Shown here piece after piece: positions 7,289-14,593 of a DNA stretch of 16,220 bases; position 1 is the first letter of the stretch, and every line of letters starts with the position of its first letter. Source of the DNA: Nitrospirae bacterium UBA4572 (GTDB lineage: Bacteria > Nitrospirota > Leptospirillia > Leptospirillales > Leptospirillaceae); NCBI GenBank assembly GCA_002387725.1, contig DGKK01000072.1, positions 30,751 to 46,970 on the forward strand, written 5' to 3'. A program made the position numbers and the translations under genes. The notes beneath the pieces were generated by a model. That model was not told the origin of the DNA. It did no database searches and was given only the letters and a program-made list of their open reading frames with translations.

Positions 7289-10200
7289 ATGAGCCCTTCC
7301 ACTCCGAACATTCCTCCCGGCACTCCGGAGGGTGCCCCGCCTGATTTCCCGAATGCTTCCGGCGGGACCATTTTCGAAGGGTGCCCGCTTCCCCTTTGCC
7401 TCCTCTCCCCCCAGGATACGCTCATCGCGGCGAACGCAGCCTTTAGGGCCCTTCTTCTCGCTCCGGGGCAAAGCCCCGCCGGACAGCCGATTACCGTCTA
7501 CGACACCCGGACGGAGACTCCCGGGGAGACGGGGGAGACCCATTTTCGGCGCTTCGACGGAAAGCTCCTCCATGTCAACGTCCAGACCACCCGCATCGAC
7601 TTCTCCGAACAGACGCTCCGGCTTCTGGCCCTTCTGCCCCTGCCGGACCCGTCCGGGGCAGAGACGCCCTTCCAGCAGGACTATCCGGCAGGATTCCTCT
7701 CCCTGAAGGGGGACCGGACCATCCAGGCGAGCAATCCGGCCTTCTGTCGGATGACTGCCTATGCCGCCGACGAGATCGCAGGCATCTCTCCCGCGATTTT
7801 GCTGGAGCCGGGAGAGTCGCTCCGAAAGTTCGAACGCTTCATCCTCCAGATTGAAGAGCACCGGAACTCCTCCGAGACCTTCCTCTTCAGAAAAAAACAC
7901 GGAGAGCCCCTTTTTGTGGCCATCGCCGGGACCCTCCGCAATGTCTCCCCGGAGGGCTCATCCTCCATCGATCTTGTCATTCTGGACATCTCTCCCTTGT
8001 ATTTTTCCCAAAAAAAGATGGAGCAACAGCTCTCCCAGGATCCCATGACCCGACTTCCCAACCGGGCCGCCTTTGACCACGCGATCACCGGAGCCCTCGC
8101 CCGGGCCCGAAGAAAGGGGCTGGTTTTCGGAGTGGGAGCCCTCGACATCGACGATTTCCGTCCCCTTAACGAAACCCTGGGAAAGGGCACCGGAGACCGG
8201 ATTCTTGAGGAGCTGGCCCGACGGCTCAAAACTCACCTTCGACAGAGCGACTTTCTGGCGAGACTCTCCGGAGACGAGTTCGGAGTGATCATCGAGGAGC
8301 TCTCCCTCGAAAGGACGGTCTCGCAGGTCGCCTCCATCCTTGAGCGGCTCCACAAGGCCGTGGAAGACCCCTTCCCCCTGCCCTCCGGGAGATCCCTCAC
8401 GATTGGAATCAGCATGGGAATGGCCCTCTACCCCTCCAGCGGAGAAGATGGCGAGAGCCTCTTCCGGGAGGCCGAGGCCGCCCTTTACCAGTCCAAAGCC
8501 AGCAAGGCCTCCCGCACCCAGTGGTGGTCGATGGGATCGATCCTCACCTCCGCCGCCGCCCTCGAGGCCTCCTTTGATGCCTACGGGCGGGAGAGCCAGG
8601 AAATCCTTTCCCGCCACCACGATCATGTGAAGTCGGCCATTCTCGACTTCGTGGAAGCCTTCATGGCCCAGAAGGACCTTGATCCGGATGTCCGGACGGT
8701 CTTGGCCAGTCAGGACGAAGCGGGGCTCCAGAGAATCGTTCAGGCCCAGTCGGCCCACCTCTCCTTTCTCATGGCTCCCGGACGGACAAGGGAAGAGGTC
8801 ATCGCCCGGGCCAAACGGGCCGGAGAGATCCATGCCCTCAACGGTGTCGACGGGGCCATGCTGGCCCAGGGCATGGCCCTCTACCGCAGGCTTCTCTCCG
8901 AGCGTCTCAGCCAGACCGTCCTCACCGCCCGCGACCGCTATCGCCTGATTTTGGCCAACGAGATACGCCTCCAGGACGACCTTCAGGAGGAGCTCAAGGC
9001 GGCGACCGAGACCATGAGTCTCTTTTTCGCCTCTCTCTCCGCCCCCCTTCCGGAGCCGGGAGCCCTCTGGACCGACGTGCGGGAAAAGGAGATCTCGATG
9101 GTCGGAGCCCTTCCCGGCATCCGATGCGCCTTCCTCATGCGGCTCGACAGCCAGGGCACCTTCATCGTCGAAAGCAGTGCGGGCGCTGTCGGGTCTGAAG
9201 CCGCCCGCATCATGCAGGACAAGCGATTTGCCGCGACGGCCGACCCCAACGATCCCCGGGGGCAGGGGCTCATCGGCCATGCCTGGAGGAGCCTGGAAAT
9301 CCAGAGGACATCGAACTACCACAGCGACTCCCGCCTCCGCTACTGGAAGGAGGTCGTCCATCCCCTGGGAATCCGCTCGGGGATTTCCATTCCCATTCGC
9401 GCAGCCGACGGAAGTGCCCAGGCGGTTCTCTCTCTCTATGGAGCCTACCCCAACCAGTTCGACTTCCACTGGATGCTCCAGTTCTCCCGCGGACTTGCAC
9501 AGCGCTGGGAGCGGCTCTGGACACTCTCCCGGGCGCCGGTCTCTGCCATCCCGGAAATCCGGGCCCAGGAATACCGACAGGAGCTATTCTCCGGCGGCCT
9601 CTCCATGCACATGCAGCCGGTGGTCAACCTCTCCACCGGCACGGTCGTCAAGGTGGAGGCCCTGGCCCGACTCATTCGTCCGGGGGGAGAGATCATTCCC
9701 CCGGGGCTTTTTCTTCCCTCTCTGGGAGATGCCGAGCTTGACCGGCTCTTCCGGGAGGGACTCGACCAGGCGCTCGGATGGGTCGCCCGGTGGGAGGAGG
9801 AGGGCGTCTCCCTTGATGTCTCCCTCAACCTCCCCCCCGGAACCCTCAGGGACCCCGGTTGCCCCGTTTGGGTGGAGGAGGCCCTCTCCCGCCATGGGAT
9901 TGCCCCGAAGCGCCTTACCCTTGAACTTCTGGAAAACGGGGAGATCGATGCCAAAACCATGGATCAGGCCATTGATCGCCTCGTGGCCATCGGAGTCAAG
10001 CTCTCCATGGATGATCTGGGCTCCGGCTTCAGCTCCCTGCAGCGACTGGTCACACTTCCCTTCGACAGCATCAAGGTCGACCAAGGGCTCCTGAAGCGGA
10101 TCCGGACCGCGCCCCTCCACACGATCAGCATGATCGGAACCATCGTGCGCATGGGGCAGGACTTCGAACGCGATGTCGTCGTGGAAGGGCTTGAGGACAG

Positions 10201-10603
10201 GGCGATGGTCGAGGCGGCCGCGATCCTCGGGGCCCCCTACGGCCAGGGATACTCCCTGGCCCGACCGATGCCGGCCCCCCAGGTCGCGCAATGGCTCCGG
10301 GACTTTCGTCTCCCCATCTCCCCCGGGGAGGTCACCACGGCACTGGGAGGGCTCTCCTTCCACCGGTGGATCCATGCCGCAAATTCCGATATTCGTCGCC
10401 CCACACTCGAAGCCTGCCCCCTGACAAGATATTTTTCCCGATTGGGAGAGAGCGCGGCAGAGGGGGCCCACCTCCATGCCCGAATCCATGAGTCCGGGCC
10501 GGGAGATTCGTCCTTCAAGGACCTCACCTTCTGGCTGGTGGAGCAGATCCGGAAGGAGCAGGAGGCCTTCGTGAAAGGGCAGAATTCGGGAACGGAAAAA
10601 TGA
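7289..10603 (+). CDS. Multidomain c-di-GMP regulator: PAS-PAS-GGDEF-globin-like-GAF-EAL-CZB-like
   Basis: This 1104-residue soluble protein has no membrane spans. Domains in order: a degenerate PAS (about 20-115); a PAS (about 127-240); GGDEF (about 251-405); a helical region resembling a globin-coupled sensor (about 430-555); GAF (about 595-730); EAL (about 762-1010); and a C-terminal helical tail. The GGDEF active site reads SGDEF (327-331) with DIDDF metal residues (286-290) and an inhibitory RxxD site (R318-D321), so diguanylate cyclase activity is plausible. The EAL domain keeps E790, N847, E879, D908-D909, K929, E966 and Q986, so c-di-GMP phosphodiesterase activity is likely. H515 in GEIHALNG matches the proximal-histidine region of protoglobins. 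The tail has H1025, C1043, H1063 and H1067 spaced as in zinc-binding CZB domains. Start ATG 7289 has AAGGAG 11 bases upstream, a wide spacing. It overlaps the next gene by four bases. Confidence 0.9.
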   Translation: MSPSTPNIPPGTPEGAPPDFPNASGGTIFEGCPLPLCLLSPQDTLIAANAAFRALLLAPGQSPAGQPITVYDTRTETPGETGETHFRRFDGKLLHVNVQTTRIDFSEQTLRLLALLPLPDPSGAETPFQQDYPAGFLSLKGDRTIQASNPAFCRMTAYAADEIAGISPAILLEPGESLRKFERFILQIEEHRNSSETFLFRKKHGEPLFVAIAGTLRNVSPEGSSSIDLVILDISPLYFSQKKMEQQLSQDPMTRLPNRAAFDHAITGALARARRKGLVFGVGALDIDDFRPLNETLGKGTGDRILEELARRLKTHLRQSDFLARLSGDEFGVIIEELSLERTVSQVASILERLHKAVEDPFPLPSGRSLTIGISMGMALYPSSGEDGESLFREAEAALYQSKASKASRTQWWSMGSILTSAAALEASFDAYGRESQEILSRHHDHVKSAILDFVEAFMAQKDLDPDVRTVLASQDEAGLQRIVQAQSAHLSFLMAPGRTREEVIARAKRAGEIHALNGVDGAMLAQGMALYRRLLSERLSQTVLTARDRYRLILANEIRLQDDLQEELKAATETMSLFFASLSAPLPEPGALWTDVREKEISMVGALPGIRCAFLMRLDSQGTFIVESSAGAVGSEAARIMQDKRFAATADPNDPRGQGLIGHAWRSLEIQRTSNYHSDSRLRYWKEVVHPLGIRSGISIPIRAADGSAQAVLSLYGAYPNQFDFHWMLQFSRGLAQRWERLWTLSRAPVSAIPEIRAQEYRQELFSGGLSMHMQPVVNLSTGTVVKVEALARLIRPGGEIIPPGLFLPSLGDAELDRLFREGLDQALGWVARWEEEGVSLDVSLNLPPGTLRDPGCPVWVEEALSRHGIAPKRLTLELLENGEIDAKTMDQAIDRLVAIGVKLSMDDLGSGFSSLQRLVTLPFDSIKVDQGLLKRIRTAPLHTISMIGTIVRMGQDFERDVVVEGLEDRAMVEAAAILGAPYGQGYSLARPMPAPQVAQWLRDFRLPISPGEVTTALGGLSFHRWIHAANSDIRRPTLEACPLTRYFSRLGESAAEGAHLHARIHESGPGDSSFKDLTFWLVEQIRKEQEAFVKGQNSGTEK

Positions 10604-11211
10604 CCGGGAGCGCGCCTCCGGCCATCGCCTTCTACGACCGGGAGGCCCCGGCGCTTGCCAGGGCCTACGACGCCATCGACTTTGACGCGCTCCATGGACT
10701 CCTTTTGCCCTTTCTTCCCTCCCGGGGACCCGTCCTCGATGTCGGGGCCGGATCGGGCCGGGATGCCCGGGCCCTGGCCGAACGGGGGCTGGAGGTCGTG
10801 GCGGTTGAGCCCTCAGAAGGAATGCGCCGGGAGGCCGCCCGCCACCCCCCCTCCCCGAAGATCCTCTGGAAGGACGACTCCCTGCCGGATCTCGGAAGCC
10901 TCCCCGTGATCCCGTCATTTTCCCTGATCCTTGTCTCGGCCGTCTGGATGCATCTTCCTTCCGACCAGCGGGACAGGGCATTTCGCCGACTTTCCGGTCT
11001 TCTCCTCCCCGAGGGACATCTTTACCTGACATTCCGCACGGGTCCCGATGACAGGGAGCGGGGCATGGCTCCGGTCAATCTCCCCGACACCCTCCACAGT
11101 GCCCGGGAGTCAGACCTCTCCCTGCTCGTCTCCAATACCTCCGAAGACCGCCTCGGCCGATCCGGAATCACCTGGTCGGCCCTTCTGTTCCGGCGGACTC
11201 AAAGAGCGTGA
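10600..11211 (+). CDS. Class I SAM-dependent methyltransferase
   Basis: The 203-residue protein starts at ATG 10600, overlapping the stop of the c-di-GMP gene in an ATGA junction, so the two should be translationally coupled. Motif I is PVLDVGAGSGRDARALAERG (Gly loop 49-53), followed by the acidic end of strand 2 (VVAVEPSEGM, E70). SLILVSAVWMHLP is the strand-4 region and FRRLSGLLLPEGHLYLTFRTG the usual helix/strand-5 motif. This is the compact Methyltransf_11/25-type fold that moves a methyl group from S-adenosylmethionine to a small molecule or protein; the acceptor cannot be deduced. Length is near the family minimum, with no added substrate domain. The coupling to a signalling protein suggests shared regulation rather than a shared pathway. 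Confidence 0.85.
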   Translation: MTGSAPPAIAFYDREAPALARAYDAIDFDALHGLLLPFLPSRGPVLDVGAGSGRDARALAERGLEVVAVEPSEGMRREAARHPPSPKILWKDDSLPDLGSLPVIPSFSLILVSAVWMHLPSDQRDRAFRRLSGLLLPEGHLYLTFRTGPDDRERGMAPVNLPDTLHSARESDLSLLVSNTSEDRLGRSGITWSALLFRRTQRA

Positions 11212-11470
11212 GGCCCTTTTCCCCAAAGACTCTCGCTCCCGCCTGAAAGGCCCGATCGCCTTCGCCAGGGGTTGATCCCTTTTCACGAAAAAAGCCACCG
11301 GGAGTCCCCTTCGGGAGAATTCCAGGCTCGGCTCAGCCCAGCCCTTGGGGACAATACTCCCTGACCAGTTCCCCCCCTGCAAACGAACCTTCACCGGGAT
11401 CCTCCCGACCCCTCCCGGAGCGAGTCCCGACAACACCTTCTCGGGCTCTCCTTCCAAGGCAAAAATTCAC

Positions 11471-11501
11471 TTGACAGACTCCCCCCGGATCCTGATAGAA
11501 T
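11471..11501 (+). promoter_or_regulatory. Predicted promoter with extended -10 element
   Basis: A perfect TTGACA (11471-11476) is followed by TAGAAT (11496-11501) preceded by TGA, forming an extended -10 (TGnTAGAAT). The 19-base spacer is longer than ideal, but the extended element can compensate. Transcription would begin near 11508. Confidence 0.45.
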
Positions 11502-11507
11502 CTTCTT

Positions 11508-11567
11508 CGGACTTAATGTCCACTTACTCAGTTTAGTTGGAGCCCCGGTTAGGGGCTCTTTCTCTTT
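11508..11567 (+). ncRNA. Candidate short transcript: small RNA or leader attenuator
   Basis: The predicted start near 11508 and the terminator ending at 11567 bound a transcript of about 60 bases. It would fold into a small 5' hairpin (GGAC-TTAAT-GTCC, 11509-11521), a single-stranded middle and the terminator hairpin. No sizeable open frame starts in it. It could be a stand-alone small RNA or an attenuator for the NYN gene 290 bases downstream. It does not resemble a known RNA family to me. Confidence 0.3.
11540..11567 (+). terminator. Rho-independent terminator
   Basis: GAGCCCC (11540-11546) and GGGGCTC (11552-11558) form a perfect 7-bp GC-rich stem with a GGTTA loop, followed directly by TTTCTCTTT. 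It lies about 40 bases past a predicted promoter and not behind any coding gene, which is why a short RNA or attenuator is suggested. Confidence 0.7.
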
Positions 11568-11860
11568 CAAGGTTTTTTGGGTTACGTCCTGTCTTTGTTC
11601 CATTCTTCCTTATTCCTCCCTCAGCGATCGTAAAACTCACCCATTATCATCTATCATCGCCCGGATCGGCCCGGATCGGCCTTAGCCCCAGACAAAAGAC
11701 CCAACGACCACCCTTTCCTCTCCCGAACCTTTATCCCTCAGGATCCCGTGCTGCGAAGGCTTGCCAACCCTCTTCGGTTCGAGTAGAAAGAACGTGCGGA
11801 AGACTTCTTGGCATGGGCAACAGCGGACAGGACCGATCGCCTTTTCCCCGAAAGGACCTC

Positions 11861-12784
11861 ATGGATACTCTCAAAACAGTCGTCTTCATCGATGGACAGA
11901 ACTTCAAGAACGACCTCCAGAAATTTCGCTTCAAGGCCCAGGGGCACAATCTCCCTGAATATCGCCTCGACGAGAAGCACTTCCTCTGGGAGAACTTTTT
12001 TCAATGCGCCATCGAGGCCCTCTCCCTCCGGACAAAGACCTCCCATCGGCTCGTCCGCGTTTACTGGTACAACACGCAGGCCACAACCCCCTACCACCGT
12101 CATGATCGTGCCATCCGGGAGATCCTTGAGAACTACCGGGATCAGTTTCCGGAGCTCACTGCCCCCCTCCTCGACATGCTGGCCCAGCGCTGGCATCGCC
12201 ACCAGAGAGAGCTCCTGGCCCGGGCCAAGGAGGAGGTCTTTGACGAAATCCAGAAGCGAAGCTCCTTTCTGGAGTTCAAGTATGTCGGACAACTGGTATT
12301 GAGGCCCTACAGGGTGCGGGAGATGCAGAGGGACAAGGAGGGAGGAATTCTCTATCAGGGAACCGTGGAGGGCGAGAAAGGGGTGGACATCGGGATCACC
12401 ATCGACATGATCGCCAAAATGCCCCATTACGATGCGGCTGTCATCGTCTCCGGGGATACCGACTTCATTCCCCTGATCCAGTACCTGAAGGACCAGCTCA
12501 AGCTGGTCTACTCCCTGTCACTCTCCCGCACCGAAAACGGGCAGGTTCAGATCTTCTCGCCACAGATCAAGAGCGCTGTGGACTACTTTCATGCCATTCC
12601 GGAAAAGGAGCTTCTGGGGACCTTTCTCGACCGTCGCTCGGGGATCCCGCCGATCATCCTCCAGGAAATCGACAGACGGCTTGAGGAGCTGGCTCAAATA
12701 GAGGAAGGAAACGGTAACCGGCAAACCTCGGCATTCCGGGATCACCAGGCGGTCCCTTCGGAGCAGGGCGGGGAAACGCCCTGA
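11861..12784 (+). CDS. NYN-domain (LabA/DUF88-type) PIN-like nuclease protein
   Basis: The 307-residue protein begins at ATG 11861, preceded by AAAGGA four bases upstream; the next in-frame ATG upstream (11813) has no site. The N-terminus TVVFIDGQNFKNDL supplies the first acidic residue (D11) and the Asn of the NYN fold. EKGVDIGITIDMIAKM (D176 and D182) and VIVSGDTDFIPLIQYL (D199 and D201) provide the remaining metal-binding acids. All catalytic positions thus look intact, which fits a metal-dependent ribonuclease of the PIN-like superfamily acting in the cytoplasm. An insertion at about residues 60-150 is helical and basic (LAQRWHRHQRELLARAKEE). The last 40 residues are polar and probably disordered. 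It converges on the NERD gene with 25 bases between the stops. Natural substrate unknown. Confidence 0.85.
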   Translation: MDTLKTVVFIDGQNFKNDLQKFRFKAQGHNLPEYRLDEKHFLWENFFQCAIEALSLRTKTSHRLVRVYWYNTQATTPYHRHDRAIREILENYRDQFPELTAPLLDMLAQRWHRHQRELLARAKEEVFDEIQKRSSFLEFKYVGQLVLRPYRVREMQRDKEGGILYQGTVEGEKGVDIGITIDMIAKMPHYDAAVIVSGDTDFIPLIQYLKDQLKLVYSLSLSRTENGQVQIFSPQIKSAVDYFHAIPEKELLGTFLDRRSGIPPIILQEIDRRLEELAQIEEGNGNRQTSAFRDHQAVPSEQGGETP

Positions 12785-12785
12785 A

Positions 12786-12806
12786 AAAGGAGGGGTCCCC
12801 CCCCCA
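12786..12806 (-). terminator. Possible terminator of the NERD gene
   Basis: On the minus strand a run of nine G is followed by A, then CCCCTCC and five T. A GGGGGG/CCCTCC pairing with one G-T wobble could form ahead of the T tract, immediately past the NERD stop codon. The stem is imperfect and simple, hence low confidence. Confidence 0.35.
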
Positions 12807-12809
12807 GTC

Positions 12810-14456
12810 TCAGATCGAGGGGGGATTTTTGCGGTAGAGCTCCCGGCCGTCGGTGTCGAGAACGATCGAGAGAACCTTGACCGACCCGAGAAGGGAGATG
12901 TAGGGCTTGCCGGCCGAGGTCCGCCCGGCGTCCACGTCGTTGGGGGAGATCCAGAGGTTCACATGAACGGGAAGCCCGCATCCGGAGCAGGGCGCCTGGC
13001 CAATGATCTCGGAAACGCCGGTCTTGGGAAAGGGAAAGGAAAAGAAAATCCCTTGGGGGGAGAAGGCGGGCTTCAGGGGCCAATCCCGAAGAAGCACCTG
13101 GGCATCGCAAAAGGGACAATCGATCCGGGCGGCCACACCGATCTGGCGGGAGGGGAAGAGACCCGTCCCGGGAGTGCCGGGAAGTCTCACCGGCAGGATT
13201 CCCGTCAGATAGAACCGGTCCTGGCGGGCATCATAGCGCACGAGGGTGGCCGAGATCGACATCCTGAATCGGCTCAGGGTGGCAACAAGCTTCAGGTCGT
13301 TGTCGATGCGCTCCCGAAACTTTTTCCGGAACGCCGGATCGGAATTGGCCTTTTCCCGGGTCCGCAAGGGGTAGGCCAGGGACAGGAGGTCCTTGTCCAT
13401 CGGAAAACCCGGATGTCGGCTGTAAAAGAGAAGGTAAAGGGCGTAGGCGGAGGCCTGGGGGTCCTTCCCGATGAGTTCGGGAAGGAGCTCCGCCTCGTTC
13501 TGCTTCCGGATAAGCTGGACTTCATTGCGGTTCTGGAAGTACCAGGTGATCGTTCCAAACATCAGAAGCATCAGGAGAAGGCTGGCCACCGCAGGCAGCC
13601 AGAGGTTTTTGGGGGAACGGGAGGGTGCCACCCGGGAGGTCGCAGGAAGGGTCGCCAGAAGGGCTGTCCGAGCCGACTCAAGACGCTCTTCCTGCCCAGC
13701 CACAATCTCCGGAGGGAGGCCCGCAAGCTTCTCCTTCATCTGCTCGATCTTGCGCTCCAGAAGGCGCTCATTCTGGTGGGAGGAGAGATCCTCGAAGCCC
13801 CCCACGGGAAACCGCAATACCCGTTCAGGGCTTCCGGCATCCGGAACGACAAGGCCCAGAAGCTTGGCGACGCGGGCGGCATCCTCCGGTGACACGACGC
13901 CCGGCGGCATCTTGGCCAGGATCTCGGGGATCCGGGAGACGCACGTCACGACATAGCTGTGATCCCGGGTGGCCGGCTCATGGATGTAGAGCGTTCCGCT
14001 TTCGGCCAACCCCTCGAGATTGGCGTCGTCGGGAAAGAGGATGATGCCGGTGAGGTAGAACGGGACCTTCCTGTCCCTCAGAAAGGAGGCCAGGGGGCCG
14101 ATGCGGTTCTTGATCTGGGTCAGGGGATTGGCATGGCTCGACCCGGGAACCTGGATCGTCTCCCGACCCGCCTGCCAGGCCGCATTGAGCGTACCGGTGA
14201 CATTCCCAGACACATTCTTGCATTCAACGACAAAGAAACCCCGATCGGTCGCCAGGAATCCGTCGATCTCCTTCTGCCCCACGGGGGTGTAGATGCTCCG
14301 CTCATAGAAGTAGACCGAAACGCCGGCATCCACAAAGGGGTCACGGAAATCGGAGCTGTCATGGCCCAAGGCGACCGTCTGCAGTCCGGTAAGGCAGAAC
14401 TGACGGACATCCTCCTCGAACCGCTCGGAGGCGGGAAGGGATTTAAGAGAGGCCAA
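12810..14456 (-). CDS. Membrane-anchored NERD-domain protein with C-terminal zinc-ribbon-like region
   Basis: The 548-residue product starts at TTG 14456, with AGGAG 7 bases upstream and no closer ATG or GTG. Residues about 10-125 form a NERD (nuclease-related) domain: EIDGFLATDRGFFVVECKN carries D65, E78 and K80, the PD-(D/E)xK core of restriction-endonuclease-like folds. A coiled-coil-like stretch (about 222-265, LLERKIEQMKEKL) precedes a single membrane span at about 286-308. The rest is a 240-residue domain with two CxxC pairs (C447/C450 in DCPFCDA and C490/C493 in PCSGCGL) that probably bind one zinc ion. If the NERD part is cytoplasmic, the C-terminal part would be on the other side of the inner membrane, or the protein could be re-entrant. 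DNA-cleaving activity is possible but unproven; many NERD proteins have no known role. Confidence 0.8.
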   Translation of the reverse strand: MASLKSLPASERFEEDVRQFCLTGLQTVALGHDSSDFRDPFVDAGVSVYFYERSIYTPVGQKEIDGFLATDRGFFVVECKNVSGNVTGTLNAAWQAGRETIQVPGSSHANPLTQIKNRIGPLASFLRDRKVPFYLTGIILFPDDANLEGLAESGTLYIHEPATRDHSYVVTCVSRIPEILAKMPPGVVSPEDAARVAKLLGLVVPDAGSPERVLRFPVGGFEDLSSHQNERLLERKIEQMKEKLAGLPPEIVAGQEERLESARTALLATLPATSRVAPSRSPKNLWLPAVASLLLMLLMFGTITWYFQNRNEVQLIRKQNEAELLPELIGKDPQASAYALYLLFYSRHPGFPMDKDLLSLAYPLRTREKANSDPAFRKKFRERIDNDLKLVATLSRFRMSISATLVRYDARQDRFYLTGILPVRLPGTPGTGLFPSRQIGVAARIDCPFCDAQVLLRDWPLKPAFSPQGIFFSFPFPKTGVSEIIGQAPCSGCGLPVHVNLWISPNDVDAGRTSAGKPYISLLGSVKVLSIVLDTDGRELYRKNPPSI

Positions 14457-14482
14457 AGACTGACTCCTGAAAAGAAAATAAC

Positions 14483-14502
14483 GTCCTCCGTAAGGGGAGG
14501 AC
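14483..14502 (-). terminator. Terminator-like hairpin between the peptide-binding and NERD genes
   Basis: On the minus strand GTCCTCC and GGAGGAC pair perfectly (7 bp, 6-base loop) and are followed by GTTATTTTCTTTTC. It lies about 90 bases past the stop of the upstream gene and ends only 26 bases before the TTG start of the NERD gene, so it would either end the upstream transcript or act as an attenuator in the NERD leader. Confidence 0.55.
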
Positions 14503-14593
14503 CACGTCGCGATTAACCTCCGGATCGCCCGGAAGATCCATTGAGCCCGTACCGAACCGGAAATGGTTCAGACAAAGAAGGATACCACAATTT

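Larger units (their letters stand above)
11212..11860. other. 649-base intergenic region ahead of the NYN gene
   Basis: No convincing protein gene lies here. AGGGG-TTGA-TCCCT followed by TTT (11267-11283) is a weak terminator candidate for the methyltransferase gene. A promoter and an intrinsic terminator at 11471-11567 are listed separately. A 10-base unit, GCCCGGATCG, is repeated in tandem at 11659-11678. The reading frame of the NYN gene is open back to 11537, but that upstream stretch covers the terminator region, is low in recognisable structure and lacks a ribosome site. Confidence 0.5.

Noticed and set aside
7958..9469. A 503-residue minus-strand frame opposite the GGDEF/EAL gene
   Set aside because: The plus strand encodes recognisable GGDEF, globin-like and GAF sequence here; the antisense product shows no fold and no ribosome site.
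9584..11032. A 482-residue minus-strand frame across the EAL and methyltransferase genes
   Set aside because: It crosses two well-supported plus-strand genes and its product is Arg/Gly/Pro-rich without motifs.
11110..11457. A 115-residue minus-strand frame in the gap before the NYN gene
   Set aside because: It starts with TTG without a well-placed ribosome site, overlaps the methyltransferase gene by about 100 bases and shows no recognisable domain. It could still be a small hypothetical gene; a homology search would decide.
11521..11581. Possible tRNA, because CTCAGTTTAGTTGG resembles a D-loop
   Set aside because: The following stem has a five-base loop, not an anticodon arm, and no T-arm or acceptor pairing exists; the hairpin plus T tract is a better terminator.
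11755..11800. GGTTCGAGT resembling a tRNA T-loop
   Set aside because: The flanking bases do not pair into a 5-bp stem and no cloverleaf can be built around it.
11537..11860. Longer N-terminus for the NYN protein
   Set aside because: The 108 extra residues have no domain character, cover a terminator hairpin and lack a ribosome site, whereas ATG 11861 begins directly with the conserved NYN strand.
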